A stretch of DNA of 64,000 nt. Source: CAKZLS01 sp963786305 (GTDB lineage: Bacteria; Pseudomonadota; Alphaproteobacteria; Rhodospirillales; Defluviicoccaceae). The stretch spans positions 124,001-188,000 of the forward strand of contig CAWAYL010000007.1 in the NCBI GenBank assembly GCA_963786305.1, read 5' to 3'. The notes beneath the pieces were generated by a model that was not told the origin of the DNA, did no database searches, and saw only the letters and a program-made list of their open reading frames with translations. Below are positions 46,939 to 56,128 of the stretch, piece after piece (position 1 is the stretch's first letter; each line of letters begins with the position of its first letter). Position numbers and translations under genes: made by a program.

Positions 46939-49780
46939 TCAAGACGCGCTCTCCGTGCACCGGTCGACGAGATAGACGATCGAGCGGTAATGGCGCCCGC
47001 TGTGCATCGACAGACCGATCTCACAGGTGCGACTCGTCGAGTATCCCGCCGTGCACTCCGACGGCAATTGCGATGCAAGGTTTCTCAGGGCATTGGCATT
47101 GAGTTCGGGCACCGTGAAGCCCTTGTCGCCGGCCCATCCGCAACACGTGATGTCGTCCGGAACGATGACCGTATCGGCGCACCATCCGGCGACCGCTCGG
47201 AGCTTCTCCGCCAGTCCCATCTTGATCACGCTGCACGTGCCGTGAATCGCGACGGTTTCCGGCGCTTTGGCGAACGTGAGGTGGTCCGGAAGGACATCAT
47301 GAATGAATTCGACGACATCGAAAACCTGAAGCGGCGCCTTGAGCTCGCGTTTGAGCCGGTGCGTACACAGGCTGGTATCGAACACCACGGGATCTTGGCC
47401 GTCGCGACTGGCCTCGAGCAACGCGGTTTCCAGTTCGCGCAGCTTGGTGTCGGCTTGCGGCGCCGCTCCCTTGCTCTCGAAAGGAGTGCCGCAGCAAAGC
47501 GACCCCAGTCCGTGCGGATAGTGCACCGCGAAGCCCGCCTTTCTCAGCAGACCTTCGGTCTTGGCGGGCAATGGGACATCTTCCGGGTCGCCGCGGGCGG
47601 GGCCCATGGTCTGGCTGGCGCAACTCGGAAAGTACACGACACGCTTTCCGGCGCTTCCGTTGGTCGCTCGCGCCTTGGGCGGGCGGGCCGCGGTTGGCAT
47701 GTAGGCGTTCCATGCCGGAATGCGATCTCCGGACATCTTGCGCAAGCCGCCGGTCATTTTGACCAGCGCGGCCTTGCCGAAAGCCTTTTCGGCGATCCCG
47801 CCGGCCGCGAACCCGAGACGCATCCCGGAAGAGAGCAGGCCATAATTGTTGGCGGCGATGTCGGAGACGCGGCGTCCCAACGCGCCCATGTTCCGGCCGC
47901 GAATGGTTTTCATCATCTTGCCGGTGTCGATATCCACCGGGCAGGCGACGGAGCACAGGCTGTCGCCCGCGCAGGTATCGACGCCCTGATATTGATACAA
48001 CTCACGGAGCGAGCGTCGGGTCGCCTCGTCGCCACCGGCCGCCTCCAAGCGGGCCAATTCGCGCAGACCGACAATGCGTTGGCGCGGTGTCAGCGTCAGC
48101 GCGCGCGACGGGCACCAGGGCTCGCAGAAGCCGCACTCGATGCACTTGTCCACCAGTGGATCGACCGCGGGCAGGGGCTTAAGGTTTTTCAAGTGCGCAT
48201 TGGCGTCGTCACTGAGAATCACGCCGGGGTTGAGGATGTTCCGAGGATCGAAGATCTCCTTGATCCGCTTCATCAAGCCATAAGCGTCCGAGCCCCACTC
48301 CAACTCCACGTATGGCGCCATGTTGCGTCCCGTGCTGTGTTCGGCCTTCAACGAGCCGTCGTATTTGTCGACGACCATGTGGCAAAGCTCGTCCATGAAC
48401 CGGCCGTAGCGATCCACTTCCGCGGGCTGTCCAAAATCCTGGGTGAACACGAAGTGGAGATTCCCCTCCAGGGCATGGCCGAAGATTATCGCCTCGTGGT
48501 AACCATGCCCATGGAGCATCGACTGGAGGTCGAGCGTGGCGTCGGCGAGCTTCGAGACGTCGAACGCCACGTCCTCGATGACGACCGTCGTGCCCGCCTC
48601 ACGCACCGCGCCGACGGCCGGAAACAATCCCTTTCGGATCTTCCAGAGCTTTGCGTTCTCCTCGGCATCGTCGGTGAAGTGCACGGGAAAGAGGGTCTCG
48701 ATGTCGGCAAGCGAGGCGGTTATGTCGGCAATTTGGCCGGCCAGCCGCCCTTGGTCGCCGCCGCGGGTCTCGACGAGCAAGGCGGTCGCGGATGCGGGAA
48801 GGCCCGCGAGGAACCCAGGCATCCCGGGTTTGGTTTCGACCGACCGCATCGCCGCCCGGTCCATCAGTTCGGCAGCGGCGACCGGTGCGTTTTTGAGCAC
48901 GGCCACGGCCCGGCAAGCCGTGTGAATATCGGGAAAAAGAATGAGCGCGCTTGCCTTGTGGCGATGTTCCTCCACCGTGTGGAGGGTGATCTCGGAGATA
49001 AAGCCGAGGGTCCCTTCCGAGCCGATCATCAAATGCTGAAGGACCTCGAAGGGATCTTCGAAATCGACCAGCGCGTTCAGGCTGTAGCCGGTGGTATTCT
49101 TGATCCTGAACTTTTCGCGGATCCTGTCCGCGAGGCGCACATTGTCGCGGGTGCCACGCGCCAGCGCATCGAGCTCATCCAGCAGCCTTCCATGGCTGGC
49201 TTCGAACGCCTTGCGGCTTTGCGGATCGCCGGTATCGACAACGCTGCCGTCTGCCAGCACGACGCGCATGCTCTTCAGGGTTTTATAGCTGTTCTGCGCC
49301 GTCCCGCAGCACATGCCACTTGCATTGTTGGCGGCGATGCCGCCGATCTTGGCGGCGTCGATGGATGCCGGGTCGGGGCCGATCTTCCGATCATGGGCCG
49401 CCAGGCTTGCGTTGGCTCGGCCGCCGATAACTCCCGGCTGGAGCGTTATTTCCGAAGCGTCGGCGCTCACCCGGGTGCCGCGCCATCCCGTTCCGAGCCT
49501 CAAGAGGATGGAATTCGGTAACGGCCTGGCCGGACAACGACGTTCCCGCGGCGCGGAAGGTCACCGGTGTCCCGCACTCGCCGAAGACGCGCAAGGTTCG
49601 CACGACCTCGCTCTCGTCGGAAACCTCGACAACCAGCTTCGGCGTCAGGCGGTAGAAGCTGGCATCGGTTCCATAGGCCAATGTCCGCAGCGGATCGGTG
49701 ACCAGACGGGCTTCGGGCATGAACGAAACCAACCGGCGATAGACCTCGTCGTAGGGGGGCGGGAGCGCGGACGGGGACAC
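46939..49780 (-). CDS. dld: FAD-linked D-lactate dehydrogenase with 4Fe-4S/CCG domains (one frameshift)
   Basis: About 947 residues. Domains in order: FAD-binding type 4 (PVTFRAAGTSLSGQAVT, IGGIAANNASGMCCGT), FAD-oxidase C-terminal domain (HALEGNLHFVFTQDF, NPGVIL), a ferredoxin pair (CIECGFCEPWCPSR; CAGDSLCSVACPVD), and two CCG-like regions (SLCCGTPF; ITCCGWAGDKGF). This is the layout of the membrane-associated DLD-II/YdiJ class that oxidises D-lactate or a similar 2-hydroxy acid into the quinone pool. One extra base near 49517 breaks the frame after GQAVT; DSILLRLGTGW continues in the second frame. It lies divergent from the GntR-family gene and next to the TRAP operon. Confidence 0.9.
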
Positions 49781-50040
49781 GGCTAGCTACGCCCGCCAGC
49801 GATCGAACGGCGCGAACCGTCATATCGCGGGAATGAATGGACGCTGGCGCCGGCAATCGTGAGAAATCCGATCGCAATGCATTTCCAATCGACAACCGAA
49901 GCATTACGCTCATAGGGATTGTCGGCGTAACCGTGCACGACCACAGGCGTCTCCCTTCCCTTTTTTTCACACTCTTCGGTGTGTCTCTCGGCCGCCGATC
50001 CACTAAAATGTGGACCGATCGATTGGTAAGGCCATAGAAT

Positions 50041-50051
50041 TGGTCTGACCA
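50041..50051. promoter_or_regulatory. FadR-subfamily (PdhR/LldR-like) operator between dld and its regulator
   Basis: TGGTCTGACCA is a perfect 11-bp palindrome that fits the FadR-subfamily consensus TnGTnnnACnA, extended by AAT on the left as in PdhR/LldR sites. It lies about 53 bases before the regulator start and 260 bases before dld, in a divergent 323-bp gap (49781-50103) with no other gene. Confidence 0.65.
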
Positions 50052-50103
50052 CATTACGGATTTGAAATTCGACCTGTCAAGGGGTCTATTGGGGTAAAGC
50101 GAA

Positions 50104-50892
50104 TTGACGAAGCAGCGGCGGACCAATGTGGAGTTCGAGAGCATCCGGGTCCCGAAGATATCCGATTCCATTGTCGATCAGCTTGAGGAAATGATCCTCG
50201 ACGGCGTTCTGAAACCGGGCGATCGACTGCCCGCCGAGCGCGAACTTGCCCTACAGCTCAACGTGTCTCGCCCGTCACTGCGCGAGGCCATCGTCGTCAT
50301 GGAGTCGAAGGGGCTCCTGCAGGCCAGGCGGGGCGGCGGCACGTTCGTCTGTGACGTGATTGCCCATACGGTCACCGATCCGCTGGTCCACCTTCTGAAG
50401 AGGCGGCCCGGCGCGACCCATGACATCGTCGAGTTGCGTCTTTCGCTCGAGGAAGTGGCCGCGTACCATGCGGCGCTCCGTGCCAACGAGGCCGACCGCG
50501 CCGTCCTCGGCCGCCGCCACGAAGCCCTCGAGGCATCTTATGCAACGGGTGATACCGAGCGGAATGCCGAGGCCGATGTCGAGTTCCACATGGCGATCGC
50601 CGACGCTTCTCACAACGTCGCTCTGGTACTGGTTATGCGGGGTCTGTTCAATCTGCTTCGAGTCAGCATTTTCGGCAATCTCGAGAGGATTTACGAAGAA
50701 GCGTGCGGCAAGGAAATCATTATCGGGCAGCATCGCGAATTATTTAACGCGGTCATGGCCGGGGAAGCGGAAGCTGCCCGCGAAGCCGCCCATAATCACC
50801 TTGCGTTTGTTGCCGCCACCTTCCGCGTGGGTCTGGAAGAAGCCGAGCAGGAGAAACGTTCGCGACGGCGATTGCAGAATCTGGAGGATTGA
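50104..50892 (+). CDS. GntR-family transcriptional regulator, FadR subfamily
   Basis: A 262-residue repressor. The N-terminal winged helix (LPAERELALQLNVSRPSLREAI, then GLLQARRGGGTFV) is followed by an FCD ligand-binding domain with the metal-binding pattern D-x-E-FH (ADVEFHMAIADASHN) and a C-terminal His (EAAHNHL). The start is a TTG at 50104. The adjacent operator, the divergent dld and the TRAP genes suggest an LldR-like regulator of hydroxy-acid uptake and oxidation. Confidence 0.88.
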   Translation: MTKQRRTNVEFESIRVPKISDSIVDQLEEMILDGVLKPGDRLPAERELALQLNVSRPSLREAIVVMESKGLLQARRGGGTFVCDVIAHTVTDPLVHLLKRRPGATHDIVELRLSLEEVAAYHAALRANEADRAVLGRRHEALEASYATGDTERNAEADVEFHMAIADASHNVALVLVMRGLFNLLRVSIFGNLERIYEEACGKEIIIGQHRELFNAVMAGEAEAAREAAHNHLAFVAATFRVGLEEAEQEKRSRRRLQNLED

Positions 50893-51103
50893 CCCTGCCG
50901 ACCGGCGTACTCGCGGATGCGGGTGCGACTATCCTGTTGATTTTTGTTGGTCTTTCGATTTTTGCCGTGCCGGCATGGCGGATACCATCGGATCGGCATT
51001 CCATTATTCTCTAAAAAAATGCCGGATTCGAGGCTAAGCTTTCAGGCTCGCGGTATCTCACTGAAAGATGCCGGGCGGGGTACGGGCACCGATGTAATGG
51101 GTT

Positions 51104-51127
51104 GCGGCTGTCACCCGCCGCGTTTTT
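51104..51127 (+). terminator. Candidate Rho-independent terminator
   Basis: A short stem (GCGG 51104-51107, CCGC 51115-51118) is followed by CGCG and a run of six T. It lies 210 bases after the regulator gene and 85 before hpnM, in a 319-bp gap (50893-51211) that holds no other recognised feature. The stem is short, so confidence is low. Confidence 0.35.
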
Positions 51128-51211
51128 TCGGTACGTTAGGCTTCGGGTTGTAGGCTAGGGCGTTTTCGTCCCGTGCGGTAATCGAGCCCGAGCTGAGAAA
51201 GGAATGAGCAC

Positions 51212-51844
51212 GTGCATTGGCGACTGGTAAAAACAACGCGGTCTCTTGCCCTTGGCTTGATGATCTTGGTGGCGCTCCTCGCCCCGGACAATCGCGCCCA
51301 CTCGACCGAGAAAGCGACCCAGGCGAGTAAATTCATCGAGGGGATGGCGGGCGAGGCGGTCAATGCGTTGACGGCTTCGAATGTATCACCGGAAGAACGG
51401 GAGCAACGTTTTAGAATGCTCCTCAACGAGAACTTCGCGGTCACGACGATCGGTCAATGGGTGTTGGGGCGCTATTGGGGGAAGGCGACCGCGGAAGAGA
51501 AACGGGAATATCTTAAGCTTTTCGAACAAATGATCGTGGTTACGTATTTGAACAGGTTCAAGCAATATTCGGGCGAGTCTCTTAACGTGACCCGGGCATT
51601 GGTCGACGATCAGAGCGGTGACGCCATGGTGTTCTCTCAGATCGAGAGACCCGCGGGGAGCGAACCGTTGAACGTCGCATGGCGTCTCCGACCCAAGGGG
51701 AACTCGTTCAAGATCGTCGACGTCTCGGTGCAGGGCGTCAGCATGAGCCAGACCCAGCGAAAGGAATTCGCGTCCGTCATCCGCAGAAATGGCGGCGAGG
51801 TCGAGGGACTGCTGGTGGAGATGCGCCAGAAGGTCAAAGGTTGA
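51212..51844 (+). CDS. hpnM: HpnM: MlaC/Ttg2D-family periplasmic protein of hopanoid cluster
   Basis: A 210-residue exported protein with a signal peptide (LALGLMILVALLAPDNRAHS). The MlaC fold is visible in RFRMLLNENFAVTTIGQWVLG, EYLKLFEQMIVVTYLNRFKQYSG and FKIVDVSVQGVSMSQTQRKEF. MlaC proteins ferry lipids across the periplasm; in hopanoid clusters this member is named HpnM and is thought to move hopanoids together with the RND protein HpnN. The start is a GTG at 51212 after AAAGGAATGAGCAC. First gene of a plus-strand operon reaching to hpnG. Confidence 0.85.
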   Translation: MHWRLVKTTRSLALGLMILVALLAPDNRAHSTEKATQASKFIEGMAGEAVNALTASNVSPEEREQRFRMLLNENFAVTTIGQWVLGRYWGKATAEEKREYLKLFEQMIVVTYLNRFKQYSGESLNVTRALVDDQSGDAMVFSQIERPAGSEPLNVAWRLRPKGNSFKIVDVSVQGVSMSQTQRKEFASVIRRNGGEVEGLLVEMRQKVKG

Positions 51845-51885
51845 GCGTGGAAAGCCGTCATCGTTGTTCTTAACGGGCGCCCGTC

Positions 51886-52737
51886 ATGACAGCCATCCAG
51901 CGGTCGCACGCGGAAATGCCGTCCGGAAAGGACGCGGCATACGAGAATTTTCCGGTTGGCTCTTGGATGTTACCAAGCCATTTGCGACCACATATCGCCG
52001 CGTTCTATGCCTTCGCCCGCGCGATCGACGATGTCGCCGATAGCGCGTCGTTGCCGCCGGCCGAGAAGATCGCGCGGCTCGAGGGGTTCAAAAGGGCCAT
52101 CGAAGGTCATGATCTCGACGACCCGGCTTTCACCAAGGCTCACGCCATGCGGCGTAGCTTGGCGGCGACGGGCACCACCAGCCGCCACTGCACCGATCTG
52201 ATCGCCGCCTTCAAACAAGATGCCGTCAAGCCAAGATATGCAGATTGGAACGATTTGATGGCGTATTGCCTGTTGTCGGCATCGCCGGTTGGGCGCTACC
52301 TGGTTGACCTGCACGGGGGTTCGGCGGACGGTTACGGCCCGTCGGATGCGCTTTGCAACGCACTGCAGGTCATCAATCATCTGCAGGACTGTCAAGACGA
52401 CTATCGTACGCTCAACAGGGTCTATCTGCCGATGAACTGGATGGACGATGAAGGCGCGAGCGTGGACGACCTGGACAAGGCGGCCTCGGGTGAGGCCATC
52501 AGACGCGTGATCGACCGAGCCTTGGATGGGACGGAGGCATTGCTGCATGTCGCGGCTGGACTTCCAAAAGGACTGGTAAGCCGCCGCCTGGCAATGGAGT
52601 CGGCGGCGATCCTCGATATCGCGCGGTCACTGGTTGAGCGTCTCCGCCACAGGGACCCACTGGCGGGGCGCGTTCAACTCACCAAGCGGGAATACGTGTG
52701 GTGCTGTTTCCGAGGAGCCGCATCGGCGCTGGTATAG
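51886..52737 (+). CDS. hpnC: HpnC: squalene-synthase-like enzyme (hydroxysqualene-forming)
   Basis: A 283-residue trans-isoprenyl synthase fold. Two Asp-rich motifs are seen: FARAIDDVADSA (about 45) and NHLQDCQDDYR (about 165). Together with HpnD and HpnE it makes squalene from farnesyl diphosphate: HpnD forms presqualene diphosphate and HpnC converts it to hydroxysqualene. The start is ATG 51886, 42 bp after hpnM. The frame is intact. Confidence 0.93.
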   Translation: MTAIQRSHAEMPSGKDAAYENFPVGSWMLPSHLRPHIAAFYAFARAIDDVADSASLPPAEKIARLEGFKRAIEGHDLDDPAFTKAHAMRRSLAATGTTSRHCTDLIAAFKQDAVKPRYADWNDLMAYCLLSASPVGRYLVDLHGGSADGYGPSDALCNALQVINHLQDCQDDYRTLNRVYLPMNWMDDEGASVDDLDKAASGEAIRRVIDRALDGTEALLHVAAGLPKGLVSRRLAMESAAILDIARSLVERLRHRDPLAGRVQLTKREYVWCCFRGAASALV

Positions 52738-52740
52738 CTT

Positions 52741-53907
52741 ATGGTCGAACACATTCTCATGTTTCTAACGGCCATCTCTTTGGTATCGCTGCTGGGACTC
52801 TGCTTTTTTCGAGGCGGCTTCTGGCGCGCCGATCAGAAATTGCCTCAAATTCCCGAAGCGTGCGACCATTGGCCGGCGGTGACCGCGGTGATACCCGCGC
52901 GTGATGAAGCCGCGACCATCCAGCCTGCCGTCGCCTCGCTGCTGCGTCAAAATTATCCAGGGCCGTTCAACATCATCGTGGTTGACGATGGGAGCGTGGA
53001 CGGTACGGGCCGATTGGCAAGAAAAGCGGCGGCGGAGCCAAAGGGGGTAACGCTTACGGTGATCGAGGGACAGTCGTTGCCTCGGGGCTGGACCGGCAAG
53101 CTTTGGGCCTTGGAACAAGGTTTGCGCCAGGGGGCCGAGCTTTGGCCTGGAACGGATTATTGGTTGCTGACGGACGCGGATATCGAGCATGATCGCGCTG
53201 TCTTGAAGCGTCTCGTCGCCAAGGCGGAGTCCGGCAAGCTGGACCTGGTCTCCTTGATGGTGAGGCTCTATTGCGGAAGTTTCTGGGAACGCCTGCTCGT
53301 TCCCGCGTTTGTGTTTTTCTTTCAGAAGCTTTACCCCTTTCCATTGGTCAATCATCCGGAACGGCGGGAGGCCGCCGCAGCGGGCGGATGCATGCTGGTT
53401 CGCCGGACCGCTTTGGAACAGGTTGGTGGGGTTGCGTCAATTCGCCATGAGCTTATCGACGACTGCGCGTTGGCCGCGCGAATTCGGCGTCGGGGCCGGG
53501 TATGGCTGGGGCTGGCGTCGCGCACGCGAAGCCTGAGAGCATATCGCGGGCTTTCCGGTATCTGGACCATGGTTGCCCGGACGGCGTTTACTCAACTGAA
53601 CTATTCCACCGGATTGCTGGCGGCGACCGTGCTTTCGATGTCTGTAATCTATTGCGTGCCGGCGTTGGCCATGGCTTATGGCATCATGTTCGGGGAGCTT
53701 TCGCTTGCCTTGCTTGGCGGTATGGCGTGGTGTCTCATGACAGCAATGTATTGGCCGACGCTGCGGCTTTACGGTCTACCCATCTGGCGCGGGTTTCTGC
53801 TGCCGGTGGCCGCCTTTCTCTTCGCACTGATGACGGTGGACTCCGCGTTGTCGCATTGGAAGGGAAAGGGAGGTCGGTGGAAGGGGCGTTCTTATGGCGG
53901 TGCGTGA
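52741..53907 (+). CDS. hpnB: HpnB: hopanoid-associated glycosyltransferase
   Basis: A 388-residue GT2 family membrane protein. Visible are an N-terminal membrane helix (FLTAISLVSLLGLCFF), the nucleotide-sugar motif VVDDGSVDGTGR, LTDADIEHD, the catalytic region ELIDDCALAARIRR, and three or four C-terminal helices. It is believed to glycosylate the hopanoid side chain. The gene starts 3 bp after hpnC and overlaps hpnD by 14 bp. Confidence 0.9.
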   Translation: MVEHILMFLTAISLVSLLGLCFFRGGFWRADQKLPQIPEACDHWPAVTAVIPARDEAATIQPAVASLLRQNYPGPFNIIVVDDGSVDGTGRLARKAAAEPKGVTLTVIEGQSLPRGWTGKLWALEQGLRQGAELWPGTDYWLLTDADIEHDRAVLKRLVAKAESGKLDLVSLMVRLYCGSFWERLLVPAFVFFFQKLYPFPLVNHPERREAAAAGGCMLVRRTALEQVGGVASIRHELIDDCALAARIRRRGRVWLGLASRTRSLRAYRGLSGIWTMVARTAFTQLNYSTGLLAATVLSMSVIYCVPALAMAYGIMFGELSLALLGGMAWCLMTAMYWPTLRLYGLPIWRGFLLPVAAFLFALMTVDSALSHWKGKGGRWKGRSYGGA

Positions 53908-54763
53908 GTCCGAAACCGTTTCCACGGCCGTGGACGATGAACACGTCGAGGCACTCGTTCGTCGATCGGGAACTTCATTCTATTGGGCCATGCGGCTGCT
54001 GCCTCCCGAGAAGCGTCAGGCAATGTTCGCGATCTATGCATTCTGTCGTGAAGTGGACGATATCGCCGACGATCCCGGCGACGAAACCGCAAAGCGGAGG
54101 CGGCTCGCGGACTGGCGCGGCGAAATTGATCGCCTCTATGCGGGCGAGCCCTCGCGGCGAATCTCTCAGGCGCTGCTCCACCCCTCAAGTCGTTTCGATC
54201 TTCGGAAGGAGGATTTCGAGGCGATCGTGGCCGGGATGGAAATGGATGCCGGCGATCGCGTGCGTATCGCGGACACCGCCGAGCTCACGCTTTACTGCGA
54301 CCGTGTCGCCTGCGCGGTCGGGCGCCTTTCCACGCGTGTTTTTGGTGTGGATGAGCCGACCGGCGGTCGATTGGCCATGGCCTTGGGGCAGGCGTTGCAG
54401 TTAACCAACATCCTCCGGGACCTCGAGGAAGACGCCTATCGCGATCGCCTCTACCTTCCGCAGGATTTATTGCGTGCGCACGGCATCGGGCCCACGGAGG
54501 ACGCGTTGGCCGTTCTGCTAAACCCCGCTTCGGCCGAGGTCTTCTCGAACATCGCGGAACTCGCTCGAGGACAATTCAGTGAAGCGGCGGCAATCCTCGC
54601 CACCTGTGACCGGCGCCAAGTCAGGCCCGCGACCATAATGATGGAAGTTTATCGGCGAACGTTTAAACGCTTGGCGTCGCGCGGGTGGCGCAGATGGTCC
54701 GAGCCGGTGTCCGTTCCAAAAATCGAAAAGCTCTGGGTTGCCTTTCGTCACGGGATGATATGA
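53894..54763 (+). CDS. hpnD: HpnD: presqualene diphosphate synthase
   Basis: A 289-residue squalene/phytoene synthase family enzyme that condenses two farnesyl diphosphates. It has REVDDIADDPGD (about 53) and NILRDLEEDAYRDRLYLP (about 173), the two Mg-binding Asp-rich motifs. The ATG at 53894 lies within the last codons of hpnB. Its stop is immediately followed by hpnE. Confidence 0.94.
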   Translation: MAVRESETVSTAVDDEHVEALVRRSGTSFYWAMRLLPPEKRQAMFAIYAFCREVDDIADDPGDETAKRRRLADWRGEIDRLYAGEPSRRISQALLHPSSRFDLRKEDFEAIVAGMEMDAGDRVRIADTAELTLYCDRVACAVGRLSTRVFGVDEPTGGRLAMALGQALQLTNILRDLEEDAYRDRLYLPQDLLRAHGIGPTEDALAVLLNPASAEVFSNIAELARGQFSEAAAILATCDRRQVRPATIMMEVYRRTFKRLASRGWRRWSEPVSVPKIEKLWVAFRHGMI

Positions 54764-56026
54764 GTGAAGGGCAGGGTTCACATCATCGGAGCCGGCCTGG
54801 CGGGCCTCTCCGCCGCTGTCTGGCTGAGCAAGGCCGGACGAAGGGTGACACTTTACGAGGCCGCGGGGCAAGCGGGGGGTCGATGCCGATCCTATGTCGA
54901 TGATACCCTCGGGCGGCAAATCGACAATGGCAATCACCTCGTCCTCAGCGGCAACCGCGCCGTCTACGCGTTTTTGAACGCCATCAGCTCCGCCGACGCG
55001 TTGTGCGGACCCGATCGATGCGCGTTCGAGTTCATTGATGTGCGCAATGGCGAACGGTGGACCGTCAGGCCAGGTGCCAGCCTTTTTCCTTGGTGGATTT
55101 TCTCGAAGAAGCGGCGCGTTCCGGGAAGTCGGCCGGCGGAATACGTCCGAGCGATCCGTCTTGCCATGGCCGACAGCGGAGAAACCGTGGCCCAATGCCT
55201 CGGCACGGACGGCGTTCTCTTCGAGAAGTTCTGGGAGCCGCTGACGGTGGCCGTGTTGAATGCGGACGCCGATGAGGCAGCCGCCAGTCTGCTTTGGCCG
55301 GTCATCCGGGAGACTTTCGGCCGGGGCGAGGCGGCCTGCCGGCCCCGTATCGCGCGTGTGGGTCTCAGTCATTGTTTTGTCGACCCGTCCCTCCGGGTGC
55401 TGGCGGCACATGCCGCCAAGGTCCATTTCCGGCGGCGCTTCCGGTGTCTCGATGCCGACATGGGCAGGGTCGGCGCGCTGCTTTTCGCCGGCGGCGATCG
55501 CGTCGATGTGAGTATCCACGACAGCGTGGTCCTGGCGATTCCCGCGACGGCGGCGGCCAAGGCCGTTCCCCAGATCCAGGCTCCCAAGGAAACCCGGGCG
55601 ATCGTCAATGGTCATTTCCTGCTACCGCGGCGGGCGGACCATCCGCGCATTACCGGCATGGTCGGAGGCCTGTGCCACTGGTTGTTCGTTCGCGACGATG
55701 TCGCTTCGGTCACGGTCAGTGCCGCCGACGCGGTGGCCGGCCGGCCTTCGCAAGACATCGCAAACCATATGTGGGACGAAATTCGTCTGCCGCTGGGCCT
55801 TGGCGATGCACCACTGCCGGCGTATCGAATCGTGAAGGAAAAGCGGGCGACTTTTGCGCAAACGCCCGGAGAGGTTGCGCGCCGTCCCGAGGTGCGCACG
55901 GAGTTTACCAATCTGTTTCTGGCCGGGGATTGGACGGATACCGGGCTGCCCGCCACCATCGAGGGAAGCCTGCGTTCGGGTCACACCGCCGCCGAAACCG
56001 TTCTCGCAGTTGCAACAAGTCCTTGA
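54764..56026 (+). CDS. hpnE: HpnE: hydroxysqualene dehydroxylase (FAD-dependent)
   Basis: A 420-residue FAD amine-oxidase/desaturase-like enzyme that reduces hydroxysqualene to squalene. The N-terminal dinucleotide motif IIGAGLAGLSAAVWLSKAG is followed by AGGRCRSY and the C-terminal FAD-binding FLAGDWTDTGLPATIEGS. It starts with a GTG (54764) directly after the hpnD stop. Confidence 0.93.
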   Translation: MKGRVHIIGAGLAGLSAAVWLSKAGRRVTLYEAAGQAGGRCRSYVDDTLGRQIDNGNHLVLSGNRAVYAFLNAISSADALCGPDRCAFEFIDVRNGERWTVRPGASLFPWWIFSKKRRVPGSRPAEYVRAIRLAMADSGETVAQCLGTDGVLFEKFWEPLTVAVLNADADEAAASLLWPVIRETFGRGEAACRPRIARVGLSHCFVDPSLRVLAAHAAKVHFRRRFRCLDADMGRVGALLFAGGDRVDVSIHDSVVLAIPATAAAKAVPQIQAPKETRAIVNGHFLLPRRADHPRITGMVGGLCHWLFVRDDVASVTVSAADAVAGRPSQDIANHMWDEIRLPLGLGDAPLPAYRIVKEKRATFAQTPGEVARRPEVRTEFTNLFLAGDWTDTGLPATIEGSLRSGHTAAETVLAVATSP

Positions 56027-56128
56027 CAACGTGCGGTATATCCCGCACCAACCGAACGATTGTTACACAGTAGTGACGCTCCGGTTCCGGGCACGTTGGT
56101 GCGTGTAGTCGCTTCAGGGGAGTGAGGC

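Noticed and set aside
46990..49521. An 843-codon plus-strand open frame opposite dld
   Set aside because: Same GC-driven shadow effect; dld on the other strand has clear FAD and Fe-S motifs.
49783..50052. An 89-codon minus-strand frame upstream of dld
   Set aside because: It covers the operator and promoter gap, and its sequence does not look like protein.
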